Assembly: GCA_903838675.1 (NCBI GenBank)
Contig: CAILZI010000203.1
Location: forward strand, 1-45,119
Direction of reading: 5' to 3'
Source of the DNA: an uncultured Verrucomicrobiota bacterium
GTDB lineage: Bacteria > Verrucomicrobiota > Verrucomicrobiia > Verrucomicrobiales > Verrucomicrobiaceae
Length of the DNA: 45,119 nt
The notes under the pieces were generated by a model. It did not search any database. It saw only the letters and a program-made list of their open reading frames with translations, and was not told where the DNA came from. Numbering within the stretch: the stretch's first letter is position 1; each line of letters starts with the position of its first letter. A program made the translations under genes and the position numbers. Shown one piece after another: positions 1 to 8,266 of this stretch.

Positions 1-68
1 CTCCCGGCGACGAGACCGGCAGCACCGACGAAGCGGCGACGTGAGAGAGGCGTGGGTTGGGTGCTCAT
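1..68 (-). CDS. N-terminus of a Tat-exported protein (partial)
   Basis: An ATG on the minus strand at 68 opens a frame that runs off the window start, giving 22 codons. The peptide begins MSTQPTPLSRRRFVGAAG. The S-R-R-R-F-V core followed by a small/hydrophobic stretch is a typical twin-arginine (Tat) signal, so the product is probably folded in the cytoplasm and exported. In Verrucomicrobiota such leaders are common on oxidoreductases and DUF1501 proteins, but the mature part lies outside the window and cannot be identified. It is divergent from the CBS-domain gene, so the roughly 146 bases between them should hold both promoters. Confidence 0.6.
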   Translation of the reverse strand, partial: MSTQPTPLSRRRFVGAAGLVAG

Positions 69-214
69 GGCACCGCATGAAACGACGCGCGGAGTCGATC
101 TCAAGCACCAAGGTTGGCTGATTCCCGCTTTTCCCCGACCAGACAGGCCCGGGAAAACGAAGCTTGCTTAACAGACGCCAATTTCAGAAACTGCCCCCAA
201 CAACCTTAAATGTC

Positions 215-664
215 ATGGAAATCTCAACCGCAGCCAAGACCCTGTTGGAACACAAAGGCCGGGACATCTGGACCATCCCGCCAACAGCCACCGTCTATCA
301 GGCCATTCAGATGATGGCCGAGAAAAACATCGGTGCTCTTCCAGTATTGGAGGGCACCAAGCTCGTCGGCATCATCTCAGAACGTGACTACATGAGCAAA
401 GTGGCGCTCCATGGCAAGTCCTCCAAGGAAACTCCCGTCAGTGACATCATGGCCAGAGATCTGGTGACCGTGGGTCCAGACCAAACCGTCTCAAGCTGCC
501 TTGAGATTATCACTGAACATCGCATCCGCCACCTGCCTGTGGTGGATGGAGATGAACTGCTCGGCATTGTTTCGATTGGCGATCTCGTTAAGTGGATCAT
601 CGCCACCCAGCGCATGACGATCGAACAGTTGAATGCATACATCTCAGGCGGCTACTCCGCCTGA
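215..664 (+). CDS. Tandem CBS-domain protein
   Basis: This 149-residue cytosolic protein is made almost wholly of two CBS motifs, about residues 17-72 (WTIPPTATVYQAIQMM ... LVGIISERDY) and 82-140 (VSDIMARDLVTVGPDQTV ... LLGIVSIGDLVKW). CBS pairs (Bateman modules) usually bind adenine nucleotides or S-adenosyl ligands and act as energy or redox sensors. Nothing here shows the ligand. The open frame reaches back to a TTG at 164, but the ATG at 215 puts the first CBS motif close to the N-terminus as usual, so it was chosen. Neither start has a good ribosome-binding site. The gene stands alone between a divergent Tat gene and a convergent ThuA-like gene. Confidence 0.85.
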   Translation: MEISTAAKTLLEHKGRDIWTIPPTATVYQAIQMMAEKNIGALPVLEGTKLVGIISERDYMSKVALHGKSSKETPVSDIMARDLVTVGPDQTVSSCLEIITEHRIRHLPVVDGDELLGIVSIGDLVKWIIATQRMTIEQLNAYISGGYSA

Positions 665-684
665 GCGCGCACACCACGGTCAGC

Positions 685-1608
685 TTACTTCGCCGTCGGC
701 GCTGGCTTCGGCTTCTCCGGCAGGCCCTGGCCGGGCTTGGGATCAAGATTGGCCTTCATGTCTTCTTCAGTCACTGAGGAGGCGACGCCACCCTCGGGAA
801 TCTTCGCCTTCGCGGTCCACAGGATCGCATTCAGCACGAGCTTGCGCTGGTCGTTGTTGGCCCATCCTTGATGATAATGACCACCGGTGAAGCCGAAGCC
901 ACGACCGCCATCCGCACGCTCACAGGCCCAGGCGACATGCTGCTTCTCCTTGTTCTTCACAGACTCACGCACGGCAGGGTTGCCACTGTGCGCACCATCC
1001 GGGCGGCTCATCGTCGAATCAGGGGCAACATCGCTCAGGATGGGAGTCACACCCTGCATGTTCGGGCGGAAGCGCATGAAAAAATACCATTCATCATTCG
1101 TGGCGAAAGGCTTCACGCCTGTGCTGATCGGGTGCGCAGGCAGTTCTTTGAAATTGGCATCCCAGTGCGGGTTCACGCTCCAGTTGATCTCAAAGCAGCC
1201 GCCCATCCAGTCGATGAACTCCTTGCCACCCTTCTCAATCGTCGGCTCCACGGCGTAATGCAGCGTCAGGAAGCCGCAGCCGCGCTTCATTTCCTTGTCC
1301 AGCTGGGCAAGGCGATCGCCCTGCAAGGCTGGATGCCCGCCACCGCCGTCTGAGTAAATGACGACCGTGTCCGCTGCAGAAAGCTCCTCCTGAGAGGGCC
1401 ACTCGCCATTCAGATGGAATTTGATGTCCACTTGGTCGGCCACCCCCTGCTCAAGGCACTTTTTCAAAAGCTGGATGCCCGCATTGTGCTCATGCTGAGC
1501 CGGGCCATGCGAGGGCTTTCCCGCAATCATGACGATGGATTTTTTGTCCGCAGAAAATGCGGAGCCGAGGAGTGAAAAGGCAAGGAGGGCGGTGAGCAGA
1601 TGCTTCAT
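685..1608 (-). CDS. Secreted ThuA-like domain protein
   Basis: The product is 307 residues with a clear Sec signal peptide (MKHLLTALLAFSLLGSAFSA, residues 1-20). The body matches the ThuA-like fold (glutamine-amidotransferase-like, PF06283). It has IVMIAGKPSHGPAQHEH near the start, a VVIYSDGGGGHP segment, a GFLTLHYAVEP segment and a late GFGFTGGHYHQGW segment. ThuA relatives are linked to sugar (trehalose) utilisation and are very abundant as exported proteins in Planctomycetes and Verrucomicrobiota, where the reaction is mostly unknown. The C-terminus is a lysine/proline-rich tail (about residues 285-307). The frame stays open upstream of 1608, but the signal peptide fixes the start there. 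Confidence 0.85.
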   Translation of the reverse strand: MKHLLTALLAFSLLGSAFSADKKSIVMIAGKPSHGPAQHEHNAGIQLLKKCLEQGVADQVDIKFHLNGEWPSQEELSAADTVVIYSDGGGGHPALQGDRLAQLDKEMKRGCGFLTLHYAVEPTIEKGGKEFIDWMGGCFEINWSVNPHWDANFKELPAHPISTGVKPFATNDEWYFFMRFRPNMQGVTPILSDVAPDSTMSRPDGAHSGNPAVRESVKNKEKQHVAWACERADGGRGFGFTGGHYHQGWANNDQRKLVLNAILWTAKAKIPEGGVASSVTEEDMKANLDPKPGQGLPEKPKPAPTAK

Positions 1609-1737
1609 AGATTGGGGTTGGAACGTGGCAAGCAAACGTCCCCAGTGCACGCGGCATTTCAACGAGCAGGAAGGATCTGCGACGACAGCCCTGCTTCTGG
1701 CACGCCTTACGCTACTTGTGATACTCCGCCCGACCGC

Positions 1738-2757
1738 ATGCCCATTTCCAAGAGCCGCCCGACGACCAATGTTTTCTATGCCTTTGCCTTTATGGCCGTG
1801 GTCATGGCGGTCTTCACCGTGGGATACCGCATGGCGGGCTGGTCGTGGAGCGATGCGTTCTACATGGTCGTCATCACGGCCTTCAGCGTCGGCTACAGTG
1901 AGGTGGTGCCCATCACCGACCCCTGGCTGCGGGCGTGGACGGTGACCCTGATTCTCTTCGGCTGCACCGGCATCATTTTTGTGACCGGTACTCTGGTGCA
2001 GTGGCTGACGGAGGCACAAATTCAACGAGCTTTGGGAGGCAAACGCATGGAAAACGAAATCGAAAAACTCAAAAATCACGCCATCATCTGCGGCTACGGC
2101 CGCATCGGCCGCATGATCGCCACCCAGCTGCAGGCAGGCGGCATTCCCTTTGTCATTGTCGATCAGGCAACTGACCGCGTGGCGGAGGTGCGTGATGCAG
2201 GGTTTCTCACGCTGCAAGGCGAGGCCACCGATGAGTCCGTCTTGAAGACCGCCGGCATCAGTCGCGCGCGGGTGCTGGCCACCGTGCTGCCCAATGACGC
2301 CGCGAACGTCTTCATCACGCTCAGTGCGCGAAATATGAACCCGGGGATTCAAATCATCGCGCGCGGTGAGGTGCCCTCCACCGAGCGCAAGCTGCTGCAG
2401 GCCGGTGCCAATCGTGTCGTTTTGCCCGCACACATTGGCGCAGACCGCATCGCCCACTTGATTCTGCACCCAAACACGCGTGACCTCATCGGCGGCAAGA
2501 CGAAGTCCAGCATCGACTTTGACCACCATCTCACCGAGCTGGGCCTCGACCTTGAGGAGATCGAGATCGGCTCGGAATCACCCTGGGTGCACAAGCGCAT
2601 CTCCGAAGTCGAAACCGGTACCGCGGGTCGCATGCTGCCCGTGGCAATCCTGCGCAAAGAAGGCGCCACGGATTTGAACCCCAGCCCCACCGCCATGCTT
2701 ATGCCCGGTGACGCCTTAGTGGTGATGAAACGGGTCTTGCGGCGGGAGAGAACCTGA
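1738..2757 (+). CDS. Two-TM potassium channel with TrkA/RCK domains
   Basis: The 339-residue inner-membrane protein has TM1 (about 11-31), a re-entrant pore (about 40-56), TM2 (about 66-90), a TrkA-N/RCK Rossmann domain (GYGRIG at 119-124) and a TrkA-C domain (about 255-335). This is the MthK/Kch layout of ligand-gated K+ channels, in which the RCK ring gates the pore in response to nucleotides or ions. The selectivity filter reads S50-V-G-Y-S-E55 where T-V-G-Y-G-D/E is usual, so the second glycine is serine. Start choice: ATG 1738 begins a short polar leader directly before TM1, while the longer frame from 1600 overlaps the divergent ThuA gene. The next gene follows after 53 bases on the same strand and may be co-transcribed. 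Confidence 0.85.
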   Translation: MPISKSRPTTNVFYAFAFMAVVMAVFTVGYRMAGWSWSDAFYMVVITAFSVGYSEVVPITDPWLRAWTVTLILFGCTGIIFVTGTLVQWLTEAQIQRALGGKRMENEIEKLKNHAIICGYGRIGRMIATQLQAGGIPFVIVDQATDRVAEVRDAGFLTLQGEATDESVLKTAGISRARVLATVLPNDAANVFITLSARNMNPGIQIIARGEVPSTERKLLQAGANRVVLPAHIGADRIAHLILHPNTRDLIGGKTKSSIDFDHHLTELGLDLEEIEIGSESPWVHKRISEVETGTAGRMLPVAILRKEGATDLNPSPTAMLMPGDALVVMKRVLRRERT

Positions 2758-2810
2758 GGGTTGCATTTTTCGCTCAAGCTGGCTCGCTGCCTGCGTCTGC
2801 ACTGCGGACC

Positions 2811-4838
2811 ATGCCCAAGCAACCCGACCGTATTTTTAAAGTAGCCATCATTGGTGGAGGGTTTGCCGGAGTTTACTGCGCACGCGAACTGCTGCGTCTC
2901 ACCCAGGAAGCGGCCAATATGACCGTGGGCATCATTGCCAGTGAAAACCACATGGTCTTTCAGCCGATGCTGCCCGAAGTCGCAGGCGGTTCACTGTCGC
3001 CGCAGCATGTGGTCAATCCCATTCGCATGATTTGTCGGGGTGCAGAGGTGCTGAAAGGCGAAGTCACACACATCGACCTCGAAAACCGCGTCATCACGCT
3101 GAACGGAGGCATGTTCACCCCCCAGGTCACGGTGGGCTTTGAGCACATCATGCTGGCACCCGGTGCGGGAGTGGACCTCAGCCGAATTCCAGGCATGGGC
3201 GAGCACGCCTACCTCATGCGTACTGTCGGCGATGCAATGAAACTGCGCGCCGCCATCATCAGCCGCCTGGAGGAGGCCAATCTCATCATCAACCCTAAGC
3301 TGCGCAAAGAACTGCTCTCCTTCGTCATCGTCGGTGGTGGCTACTCGGGTGTTGAAACCGCCGGACAGATCCAGGATTTGATCGTGGGCGCGCGCCGCTT
3401 CTATGAGAACATTGAGCCCGATGAACCCAGCGTCACGCTCATCCACAGTGGGGACCGCCTGCTCGGCATGCTGAGCGACAGCCTCGGCACCTACACGGGC
3501 AAGTGCCTCACCGAGATGGGCGTGAAGATCCTCTTCAAAAGCCGCGTCCGTGCTGTCACCGCACGCACGGTGCAGCTGGGAGATGGCGTCAAACTTTCAG
3601 CCACGCTCGTGGTATGCACCGTCGGCAATGCGCCACACCCGCAAATCACCGCGCTCGGAGCAAAAAGCGCACTGCCTGTCGAGCGTGGCAAGGTTGTCGT
3701 CGAGTCCAGCGGACAGGTCAAAGGTCTTAAAAACGTGTGGTCGGCCGGTGATTGCTCTGTCTTCCCCAAAGCAGATGGTGGCAATTGCCCCGAGACCGCC
3801 CAGTTTGCCATGCGTCAGGGGGCGCTCGTCGCCAAAAACATCGCCGCCAGCATTGGCGGACGTCCCTTGAAGCCGTTTCGCTTCACCGGACTTGGAGAGC
3901 TCGCCACCATCGGCCATCGCAAGGCGGTCGCGCAGGTGTTTGGCATGCGTTTTTCCGGCTTCATCGCCTGGTTCATGTGGCGCAGCATCTACCTCATGAA
4001 ACTCCCCGGCTTTGACCGCAGACTGCGCGTCATGGCGGAGTGGACCTTCGAGATGTTCTTCCCGCGTGACATCAACCTGCTCACGCCCAGCTTCTCCTCC
4101 CCGCTCGGCGAGATGCATCTCGAACCCGGGGACTCCCTCTTCCATGCCGGAGAGCCTGCCCAGTCTCTGTATGCCGTCAAAAAAGGCAATGTGAACATCA
4201 CCGATGCCCAGGGTCAGCTCGTCAAAGCCGCCGGACCCGGTGAGCACTTCGGTGAGCGCGCTCTGCTCAGTGATGGCATCTGGCGTTTCGATGCCCAGGC
4301 CACCGAGTCCAGCGAACTCGTCGCCATCGACGGGGAGACCTTCAAGACCCTCGCCAAAAGCATCGGCTCGCTGGATGCACTCTTCCGCGGCACCGCGCAG
4401 CAGTACCATCTCCCTGAGGAGATCCAGCACACTGTGGACATGATTCCGGAGGCCACCCGCAAAGCCTGCGCTGCCGATGTCATGACGCGCAACATCGCCT
4501 TCCTGGATGCCCAAGTGACGGTGCAGGATGCCGTGACTGAGTTTCAGGCCCATCCGCACAGTACATACCCCGTCACGGCAGAGGGCTGCGTCATCGGTCT
4601 GCTGCGTCGTTCCGTTGCCTACGAGTGGCTGAAAAACCACGGCCTCACCTGTGTGGACAAGCTGCAGGACCTGCCGCTCACCAAACCCTTCTGCATCACC
4701 GCTGACACTCCCGTGCCTGTGCTCGTCGGCACATTGATGCGCAGCGGTGTCAGCAAGGCGGTCGTTGTCGATGAACAAAAACATCTCCTTGGCATGATCA
4801 CCTTGTTCGATCTGCTCAAAGGGACTCAGCACTCTTAA
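2811..4838 (+). CDS. NDH-2-like NAD(P)H dehydrogenase fused to cNMP-binding and CBS domains
   Basis: This 675-residue fusion has three parts. Residues 1 to about 420 are a type II NADH:quinone oxidoreductase (single-subunit, non-proton-pumping). The FAD site is G15-G-G-F-A-G20, the second dinucleotide site is GGGYSGVE near 175, and a FAD-contacting SAGDCSVFP lies near 310. Aromatic/basic segments at about 380-420 could anchor it to the membrane face. Residues about 428-530 are a cyclic-nucleotide-binding-like domain with the GEHFGERALL motif. Residues about 555-675 are a CBS pair (VMTRNIAFLDAQVTVQDA, then LLGMITLFDLL). NDH-2 enzymes are normally about 400-450 residues, so the C-terminal 250 residues are an added sensory module. 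That implies control of quinone reduction by a nucleotide ligand (inference). The 3' end overlaps the convergent yndJ-like gene by 23 bases. Confidence 0.88.
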   Translation: MPKQPDRIFKVAIIGGGFAGVYCARELLRLTQEAANMTVGIIASENHMVFQPMLPEVAGGSLSPQHVVNPIRMICRGAEVLKGEVTHIDLENRVITLNGGMFTPQVTVGFEHIMLAPGAGVDLSRIPGMGEHAYLMRTVGDAMKLRAAIISRLEEANLIINPKLRKELLSFVIVGGGYSGVETAGQIQDLIVGARRFYENIEPDEPSVTLIHSGDRLLGMLSDSLGTYTGKCLTEMGVKILFKSRVRAVTARTVQLGDGVKLSATLVVCTVGNAPHPQITALGAKSALPVERGKVVVESSGQVKGLKNVWSAGDCSVFPKADGGNCPETAQFAMRQGALVAKNIAASIGGRPLKPFRFTGLGELATIGHRKAVAQVFGMRFSGFIAWFMWRSIYLMKLPGFDRRLRVMAEWTFEMFFPRDINLLTPSFSSPLGEMHLEPGDSLFHAGEPAQSLYAVKKGNVNITDAQGQLVKAAGPGEHFGERALLSDGIWRFDAQATESSELVAIDGETFKTLAKSIGSLDALFRGTAQQYHLPEEIQHTVDMIPEATRKACAADVMTRNIAFLDAQVTVQDAVTEFQAHPHSTYPVTAEGCVIGLLRRSVAYEWLKNHGLTCVDKLQDLPLTKPFCITADTPVPVLVGTLMRSGVSKAVVVDEQKHLLGMITLFDLLKGTQHS

Positions 4839-5736
4839 CGGCATCTCGCCAGGCCAGGATGCCGCACAGCCCAAAGCCAAACGCATTCAGCGTCCCGTGG
4901 ATCGCCCACATTTGCGGCATCGTCAGCGCAAGGTTCGGGATCACATAGCGCAGGCCAAATCCTAGTGCCAAAACCATCGCAGCAAACAGTGAAGCGCCTG
5001 AAGTGAGAAAGCAGATGCGTGTCAGAATTGAGCGCTGCCAGTCTAGTCCCCGCCACACTTGTGAAACAGCAACCCCCAGTGCACCCAGCACCAAAACCGC
5101 CACGCCAAACGGCTCCACGAACTTCAACGCGCCAAAGTGCGTGCAGGTAATCCCCACGGCCACCAAGGGAACACCAAGCAAAATTGCCACACATGAAAAG
5201 CGCGTCCAGCAGCTCGGACTCTCCTTGGCGTTCAGCCCGGCTATCAGTGGCAGCGTGAATCCCGCATGATGGAAATGCGCCGCCGTGAGCAGCACGATCA
5301 AGGGATCAAATCCCCACGGCGTCCAGTTGGCACGATGGGCCACGAACCATGCGGCACCGATGGCGGGGAAAATCCGGGCCGAGACCAGCGTCAGCTCAGC
5401 CGGATCACGCAGCGTCTTTCTTGAGCAGTTTCGGACGGCTTCAATCGCCGCTGCCGAACGAACCAACAGCCATGGAATGGCTTCAGCAGCCGAGTTCGTG
5501 AAAAAAGTGCAGGTCATCAGCAGAGCGCTTCCCGACTCCACCTTGGGCCGCCATTCCTGCCGCGATTCAGAATTCCACAGACGTCGCGACAGCGGCATCA
5601 GGACCATCGCTGAAAATAGCAGCAAGATCACAACCCAATAGCTTTCCGCAGGCAGTGACTGGAGCATCCAAAACTGCGCCGCCCACGCCAGCAGCCCAGC
5701 CTGCCACTCATATTTAAATTTGTCAGCTGTCGTCAT
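4816..5736 (-). CDS. YndJ-like multi-pass membrane protein
   Basis: The 306-residue protein is strongly hydrophobic, with about eight to nine predicted membrane spans starting at ESYWVVILLLFSAMVL (about 25-40). Features such as LLTAAHFHHAGFTLPLIAG and MWAIHGTLNAFGFGLCGI match the YndJ family (PF14158), named after a Bacillus subtilis protein of unknown function. Conserved histidines (AAHFHHAGF, IHGTLNAFGF) lie within or beside membrane segments. The ATG at 5736 sits inside the ATGA overlap with the stop of the upstream DUF1990 gene, so the two are translationally coupled. Its 3' end overlaps the convergent dehydrogenase gene. The function is not known, and the partner DUF1990 gene is the best clue. 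Confidence 0.75.
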   Translation of the reverse strand: MTTADKFKYEWQAGLLAWAAQFWMLQSLPAESYWVVILLLFSAMVLMPLSRRLWNSESRQEWRPKVESGSALLMTCTFFTNSAAEAIPWLLVRSAAAIEAVRNCSRKTLRDPAELTLVSARIFPAIGAAWFVAHRANWTPWGFDPLIVLLTAAHFHHAGFTLPLIAGLNAKESPSCWTRFSCVAILLGVPLVAVGITCTHFGALKFVEPFGVAVLVLGALGVAVSQVWRGLDWQRSILTRICFLTSGASLFAAMVLALGFGLRYVIPNLALTMPQMWAIHGTLNAFGFGLCGILAWRDAVKSAESL

Positions 5737-6269
5737 AGGCCGGCCATCCTCCGCTGCGAATCCCGCACAAACCGGCACTGCCACCACCGCGCCAGCGGAA
5801 ACCCGAGCCACGCCATCCAATGACGCGGATGTGAAAACGCGCGGATCACATACCACACACTGCCATCCGGCCGATGCTCGATGATGAACTGCTCCTCGCC
5901 GCACTCCGCATGCTCCGGCAGGGTGCCATAGACGAAGCCATGCGTGCGCTCTGAATCGCAGCGCCGCAAAATCCGGCAGGGGTTCACCCACCATAGACCG
6001 CAAATGCACACCACCATTGCCACGACCTGTCCCGCCTCCTGCCCTTTGGCTTCTCGACGGGCAACCTCCGCCCAAGCCGGAAACATGCTCCATTCATCCA
6101 GATCCTCGCACGCGGCACGATACACCTCCTCGCCACTGCCAAGCATCACTGCATGCTCATCAGCGATGAATCCATCCGCCAGTGGCAGAGTGTAGCTCAA
6201 AGGCTCATGGCTCCATGAATCCAGCAGTCCTCGCAGTTCTTCGGGTGCTGGTTGTCGCAGGCTGAGCAT
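5733..6269 (-). CDS. DUF1990 family protein
   Basis: The 178-residue soluble protein matches the DUF1990 (UPF0548) pattern. It has an N-terminal LSYTLPLADGFIADEHAVMLG segment, a central W-x-x-F-P-W/A-W region (DEWSMFPAWAEV, about 58-69), a hydrophobic core (VVAMVVCICGLWWVNPCRI) and a late GFVYGTLPEHAECGEEQFIIE segment. The family has a START-like or lipid-binding-like predicted fold and no assigned reaction. It ends R-F-V-R-D-S-Q-R-R-M, as members typically do. The start at 6269 was chosen because the family signature begins shortly after it and the frame upstream is low-quality. It overlaps the downstream yndJ-like gene by 4 bases (ATGA), so both probably work together at the membrane. Confidence 0.75.
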   Translation of the reverse strand: MLSLRQPAPEELRGLLDSWSHEPLSYTLPLADGFIADEHAVMLGSGEEVYRAACEDLDEWSMFPAWAEVARREAKGQEAGQVVAMVVCICGLWWVNPCRILRRCDSERTHGFVYGTLPEHAECGEEQFIIEHRPDGSVWYVIRAFSHPRHWMAWLGFPLARWWQCRFVRDSQRRMAGL

Positions 6270-6392
6270 CGTGGCAGCACGCTGCCATGTCCTCTCGGCC
6301 GTAAGAAATGAAAAAGCATAAAAAGTGGGGCTGCCAGTTTTCACAGCTTTCGAATCTTTTGCATCTTTCGTCACTCTCGGCCATCCATCCGC

Positions 6393-7055
6393 ATGCCCCC
6401 ACCCATTCGCGCCGTGATCTTCGACTTCGACGGCCTCATCGTTGACACTGAAAGCACCGGTTACCACACCTGGAGAGAAATCTTCGACCAGCACGGCCAT
6501 GACCTGCCTGTGGAGCGCTACGCACAGGCTGTCGGCACTGATTTCCTCACCGGTGCCTATGATCCCAAACGCGATCTTGAACAGCTCACTGGCCGCGACT
6601 TCGACTGGGTAACCCTCGAAATCGAACGCAAGACCCGCGAGAACGAACTGCGCAAGCATCTGCATCTGCTTCCTGGCGTGGCGGACCGTCTTCAAGAAGC
6701 CGCTGAACTCGGTCTGCGCATCGCCATCGCCAGCAGCAGCCCGCGGGTGTGGATCGACTCCTGGATGGACCAACTGGGCCTGCACGCTCATTTCCACCAC
6801 ATCTCCACCGTTGATGACACCGGCAAGGTGAAGCCCGACCCGAGCCTCTTCCTCCATGCCGCCGAAAAGCTCGGTGTCGCACCCGAAGAGGCCGTCATTT
6901 TCGAAGACTCCCTCAATGGCCTCCGTGCCGCCATGGCCGCCGGCATCCGCTGCATCGTCGCGCCGGGGCCCATGACAAAGCATCTCGATTTTACCGGTGC
7001 GTGGAAACGAGTTGATTCCCTCGCACATGTCTCGCTCAAGGAACTCATGGCATGA
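6393..7055 (+). CDS. HAD-superfamily hydrolase (beta-phosphoglucomutase-like)
   Basis: The 220-residue cytosolic HAD hydrolase carries motif I DFDGLIVDTES (about 11-21; nucleophile Asp and acid/base Asp both present), motif II IASSSP, motif III lysine (TGKVKPDPSLF) and motif IV VIFEDSLNGLRAA. The helical cap inserted after motif I is type C1, as in beta-phosphoglucomutase and sugar-phosphate phosphatases, so a small sugar phosphate is the likely substrate. Its stop overlaps the start of the GH62-like gene by 4 bases (ATGA at 7052-7055). This links it to pentose or arabinan use (inference). Start ATG 6393 lies only eight codons before motif I. Confidence 0.88.
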   Translation: MPPPIRAVIFDFDGLIVDTESTGYHTWREIFDQHGHDLPVERYAQAVGTDFLTGAYDPKRDLEQLTGRDFDWVTLEIERKTRENELRKHLHLLPGVADRLQEAAELGLRIAIASSSPRVWIDSWMDQLGLHAHFHHISTVDDTGKVKPDPSLFLHAAEKLGVAPEEAVIFEDSLNGLRAAMAAGIRCIVAPGPMTKHLDFTGAWKRVDSLAHVSLKELMA

Positions 7056-8089
7056 AGCTGCACCTCCTTCTTGCCTTGTGGCTCATCAGCACGCTGCACG
7101 CGGCTGATCCAGCCTGGTTGAGCACGGGCGAATTCCAGTGGCAAAGCTCGCCACCGCTCATCGGTCCCGCAGCAGACGCAGCCGACCCCGATGTGGCGCT
7201 CAAAGACCCGACCATGGTGTTTCATGAGGGGAAATGGCATCTGTTTGCCACGCATCGTCGCGCCTCGGGCAAGGTGGACATGCAGTACCTCTGCTTCGCC
7301 GATTGGAAAGACGCCGGCAAAGCCACGCGACACACGCTCGACCTCCATGATCAATATCATTGCGCTCCCCAGGTGTTCTTCTTCACCCCGCATCAAAAGT
7401 GGTATCTAGTCTACCAGCTCGCCGATGAACGCCGCGCTCTGAAGATGGCGCCTTATTTTTCCATCACGGCCACCCTCGCAGATCCGAAGTCCTGGACCAA
7501 ACCCCAGCCCATGATCGAAGCGCTGCCCGAAGGCGGCGACAAAATCAAATGGATCGACTTCTGGGTCATCTGCGACGCCACCAAGGCCCACCTCTTCTAC
7601 ACCAGCGACGACGGCCATTTCTGGCGGCGTGAAACGGCCCTATCCAATTTCCCGCTCGGTTGGTCCAAGCCCGAACTCCTGCTCAAAGACACGAAGGAAG
7701 AGCTCTTCGAAGCCTCGCACACCTACAAGCTCAAAGGCCACGACCAATACCTCACCCTCATCGAGGCCATGGCCCCCGGACAACGCTACTACAAAGCCTG
7801 GCTGGCAGACAAACTCGAAGGCCCTTGGACTCCGCTTGCCGCCACACGCGATCACCCTTTCGCCTCCACCGCCAACGTCACACAGAAGGAACCCTGGACC
7901 ACCAGCATCAGCCATGGCGAACTCATCCGCAGCAACAATAGCGAAACACTCGAAGTCGATCCCGCGAATCTCCGCTTCGTCTTCCAAGGCGTCGATGCCG
8001 AAGGCTACAAGGCCAAAAAATATGGCAGCATACCCTGGCAGATCGGGATTCTCGATCTCCGCACCAGCCACATGGAGCACCCCTGGTAA
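7052..8089 (+). CDS. Secreted GH62-like alpha-L-arabinofuranosidase
   Basis: The product is 345 residues with a signal peptide (MKLHLLLALWLISTLHAA). The rest matches glycoside hydrolase family 62, a five-bladed beta-propeller that removes arabinose side chains from arabinoxylan or arabinan. Family landmarks in order are KDPTMVFHEGKWHLFATH (Asp52, expected base), HCAPQVFFFTPHQKWYLVYQ, WIDFWVICD (Asp169, expected pKa modulator), LFEASHTY (Glu220, expected acid), YLTLIEAM, ANVT followed by TTSISHGELIR, and a terminal RFVFQGVD. The catalytic roles are assigned by motif, not by structure. The enzyme should act outside the cytoplasm. It is coupled by ATGA to the upstream HAD phosphatase. With the PL10-like gene 6 kb away it indicates use of plant cell-wall polymers. 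Confidence 0.85.
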   Translation: MKLHLLLALWLISTLHAADPAWLSTGEFQWQSSPPLIGPAADAADPDVALKDPTMVFHEGKWHLFATHRRASGKVDMQYLCFADWKDAGKATRHTLDLHDQYHCAPQVFFFTPHQKWYLVYQLADERRALKMAPYFSITATLADPKSWTKPQPMIEALPEGGDKIKWIDFWVICDATKAHLFYTSDDGHFWRRETALSNFPLGWSKPELLLKDTKEELFEASHTYKLKGHDQYLTLIEAMAPGQRYYKAWLADKLEGPWTPLAATRDHPFASTANVTQKEPWTTSISHGELIRSNNSETLEVDPANLRFVFQGVDAEGYKAKKYGSIPWQIGILDLRTSHMEHPW

Positions 8090-8168
8090 TCCCAGGAAAA
8101 AACTGAGCCGCGAGCGGACGCCGGGGGCAATTCACTCACGCAAGTTTCATCGTGCCAACTCATCCAAC

Positions 8169-8196
8169 AAAAAGGCCGCCGCCTTGCGGCAGCGGC
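8169..8196 (-). terminator. Rho-independent terminator of the first small secreted-protein gene
   Basis: On the minus strand a 9-bp GC stem (8175-8183 with 8188-8196, one G-T wobble) closes a GCAA tetraloop and is followed by a T-run (A-run at 8169-8173 on the plus strand). This is a good intrinsic terminator for the gene at 8267-8599. It could also stop plus-strand transcription from the GH62 gene weakly, but the T-rich flank on that side is poor. Confidence 0.75.
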
Positions 8197-8211
8197 ATTC
8201 TTGCTGTTTTG

Positions 8212-8256
8212 GGCTGCTCATGAGCAGCCTTCTCACACCAGCCATGAACCGGCTGG
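8212..8256. repeat. Paired hairpins downstream of small-protein copy 1
   Basis: A perfect 18-base palindrome (GGCTGCTCATGAGCAGCC, 8212-8229) is followed by a 6-bp stem CCAGCC/GGCTGG (8238-8243 with 8251-8256). Both lie between the gene's stop codon at 8267 and its terminator at 8169-8196. The same two hairpins recur in copy 2, so they are conserved 3' untranslated structure and not chance inverted repeats. Confidence 0.7.
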
Positions 8257-8266
8257 AGACCACTTC

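Noticed and set aside
8135..8160. GCAA...CGTGCCA resembling a minus-strand sigma-54 promoter
   Set aside because: The spacing between the two elements is about three bases too long for a -24/-12 promoter, and it points into the 3' region of the GH62 gene.
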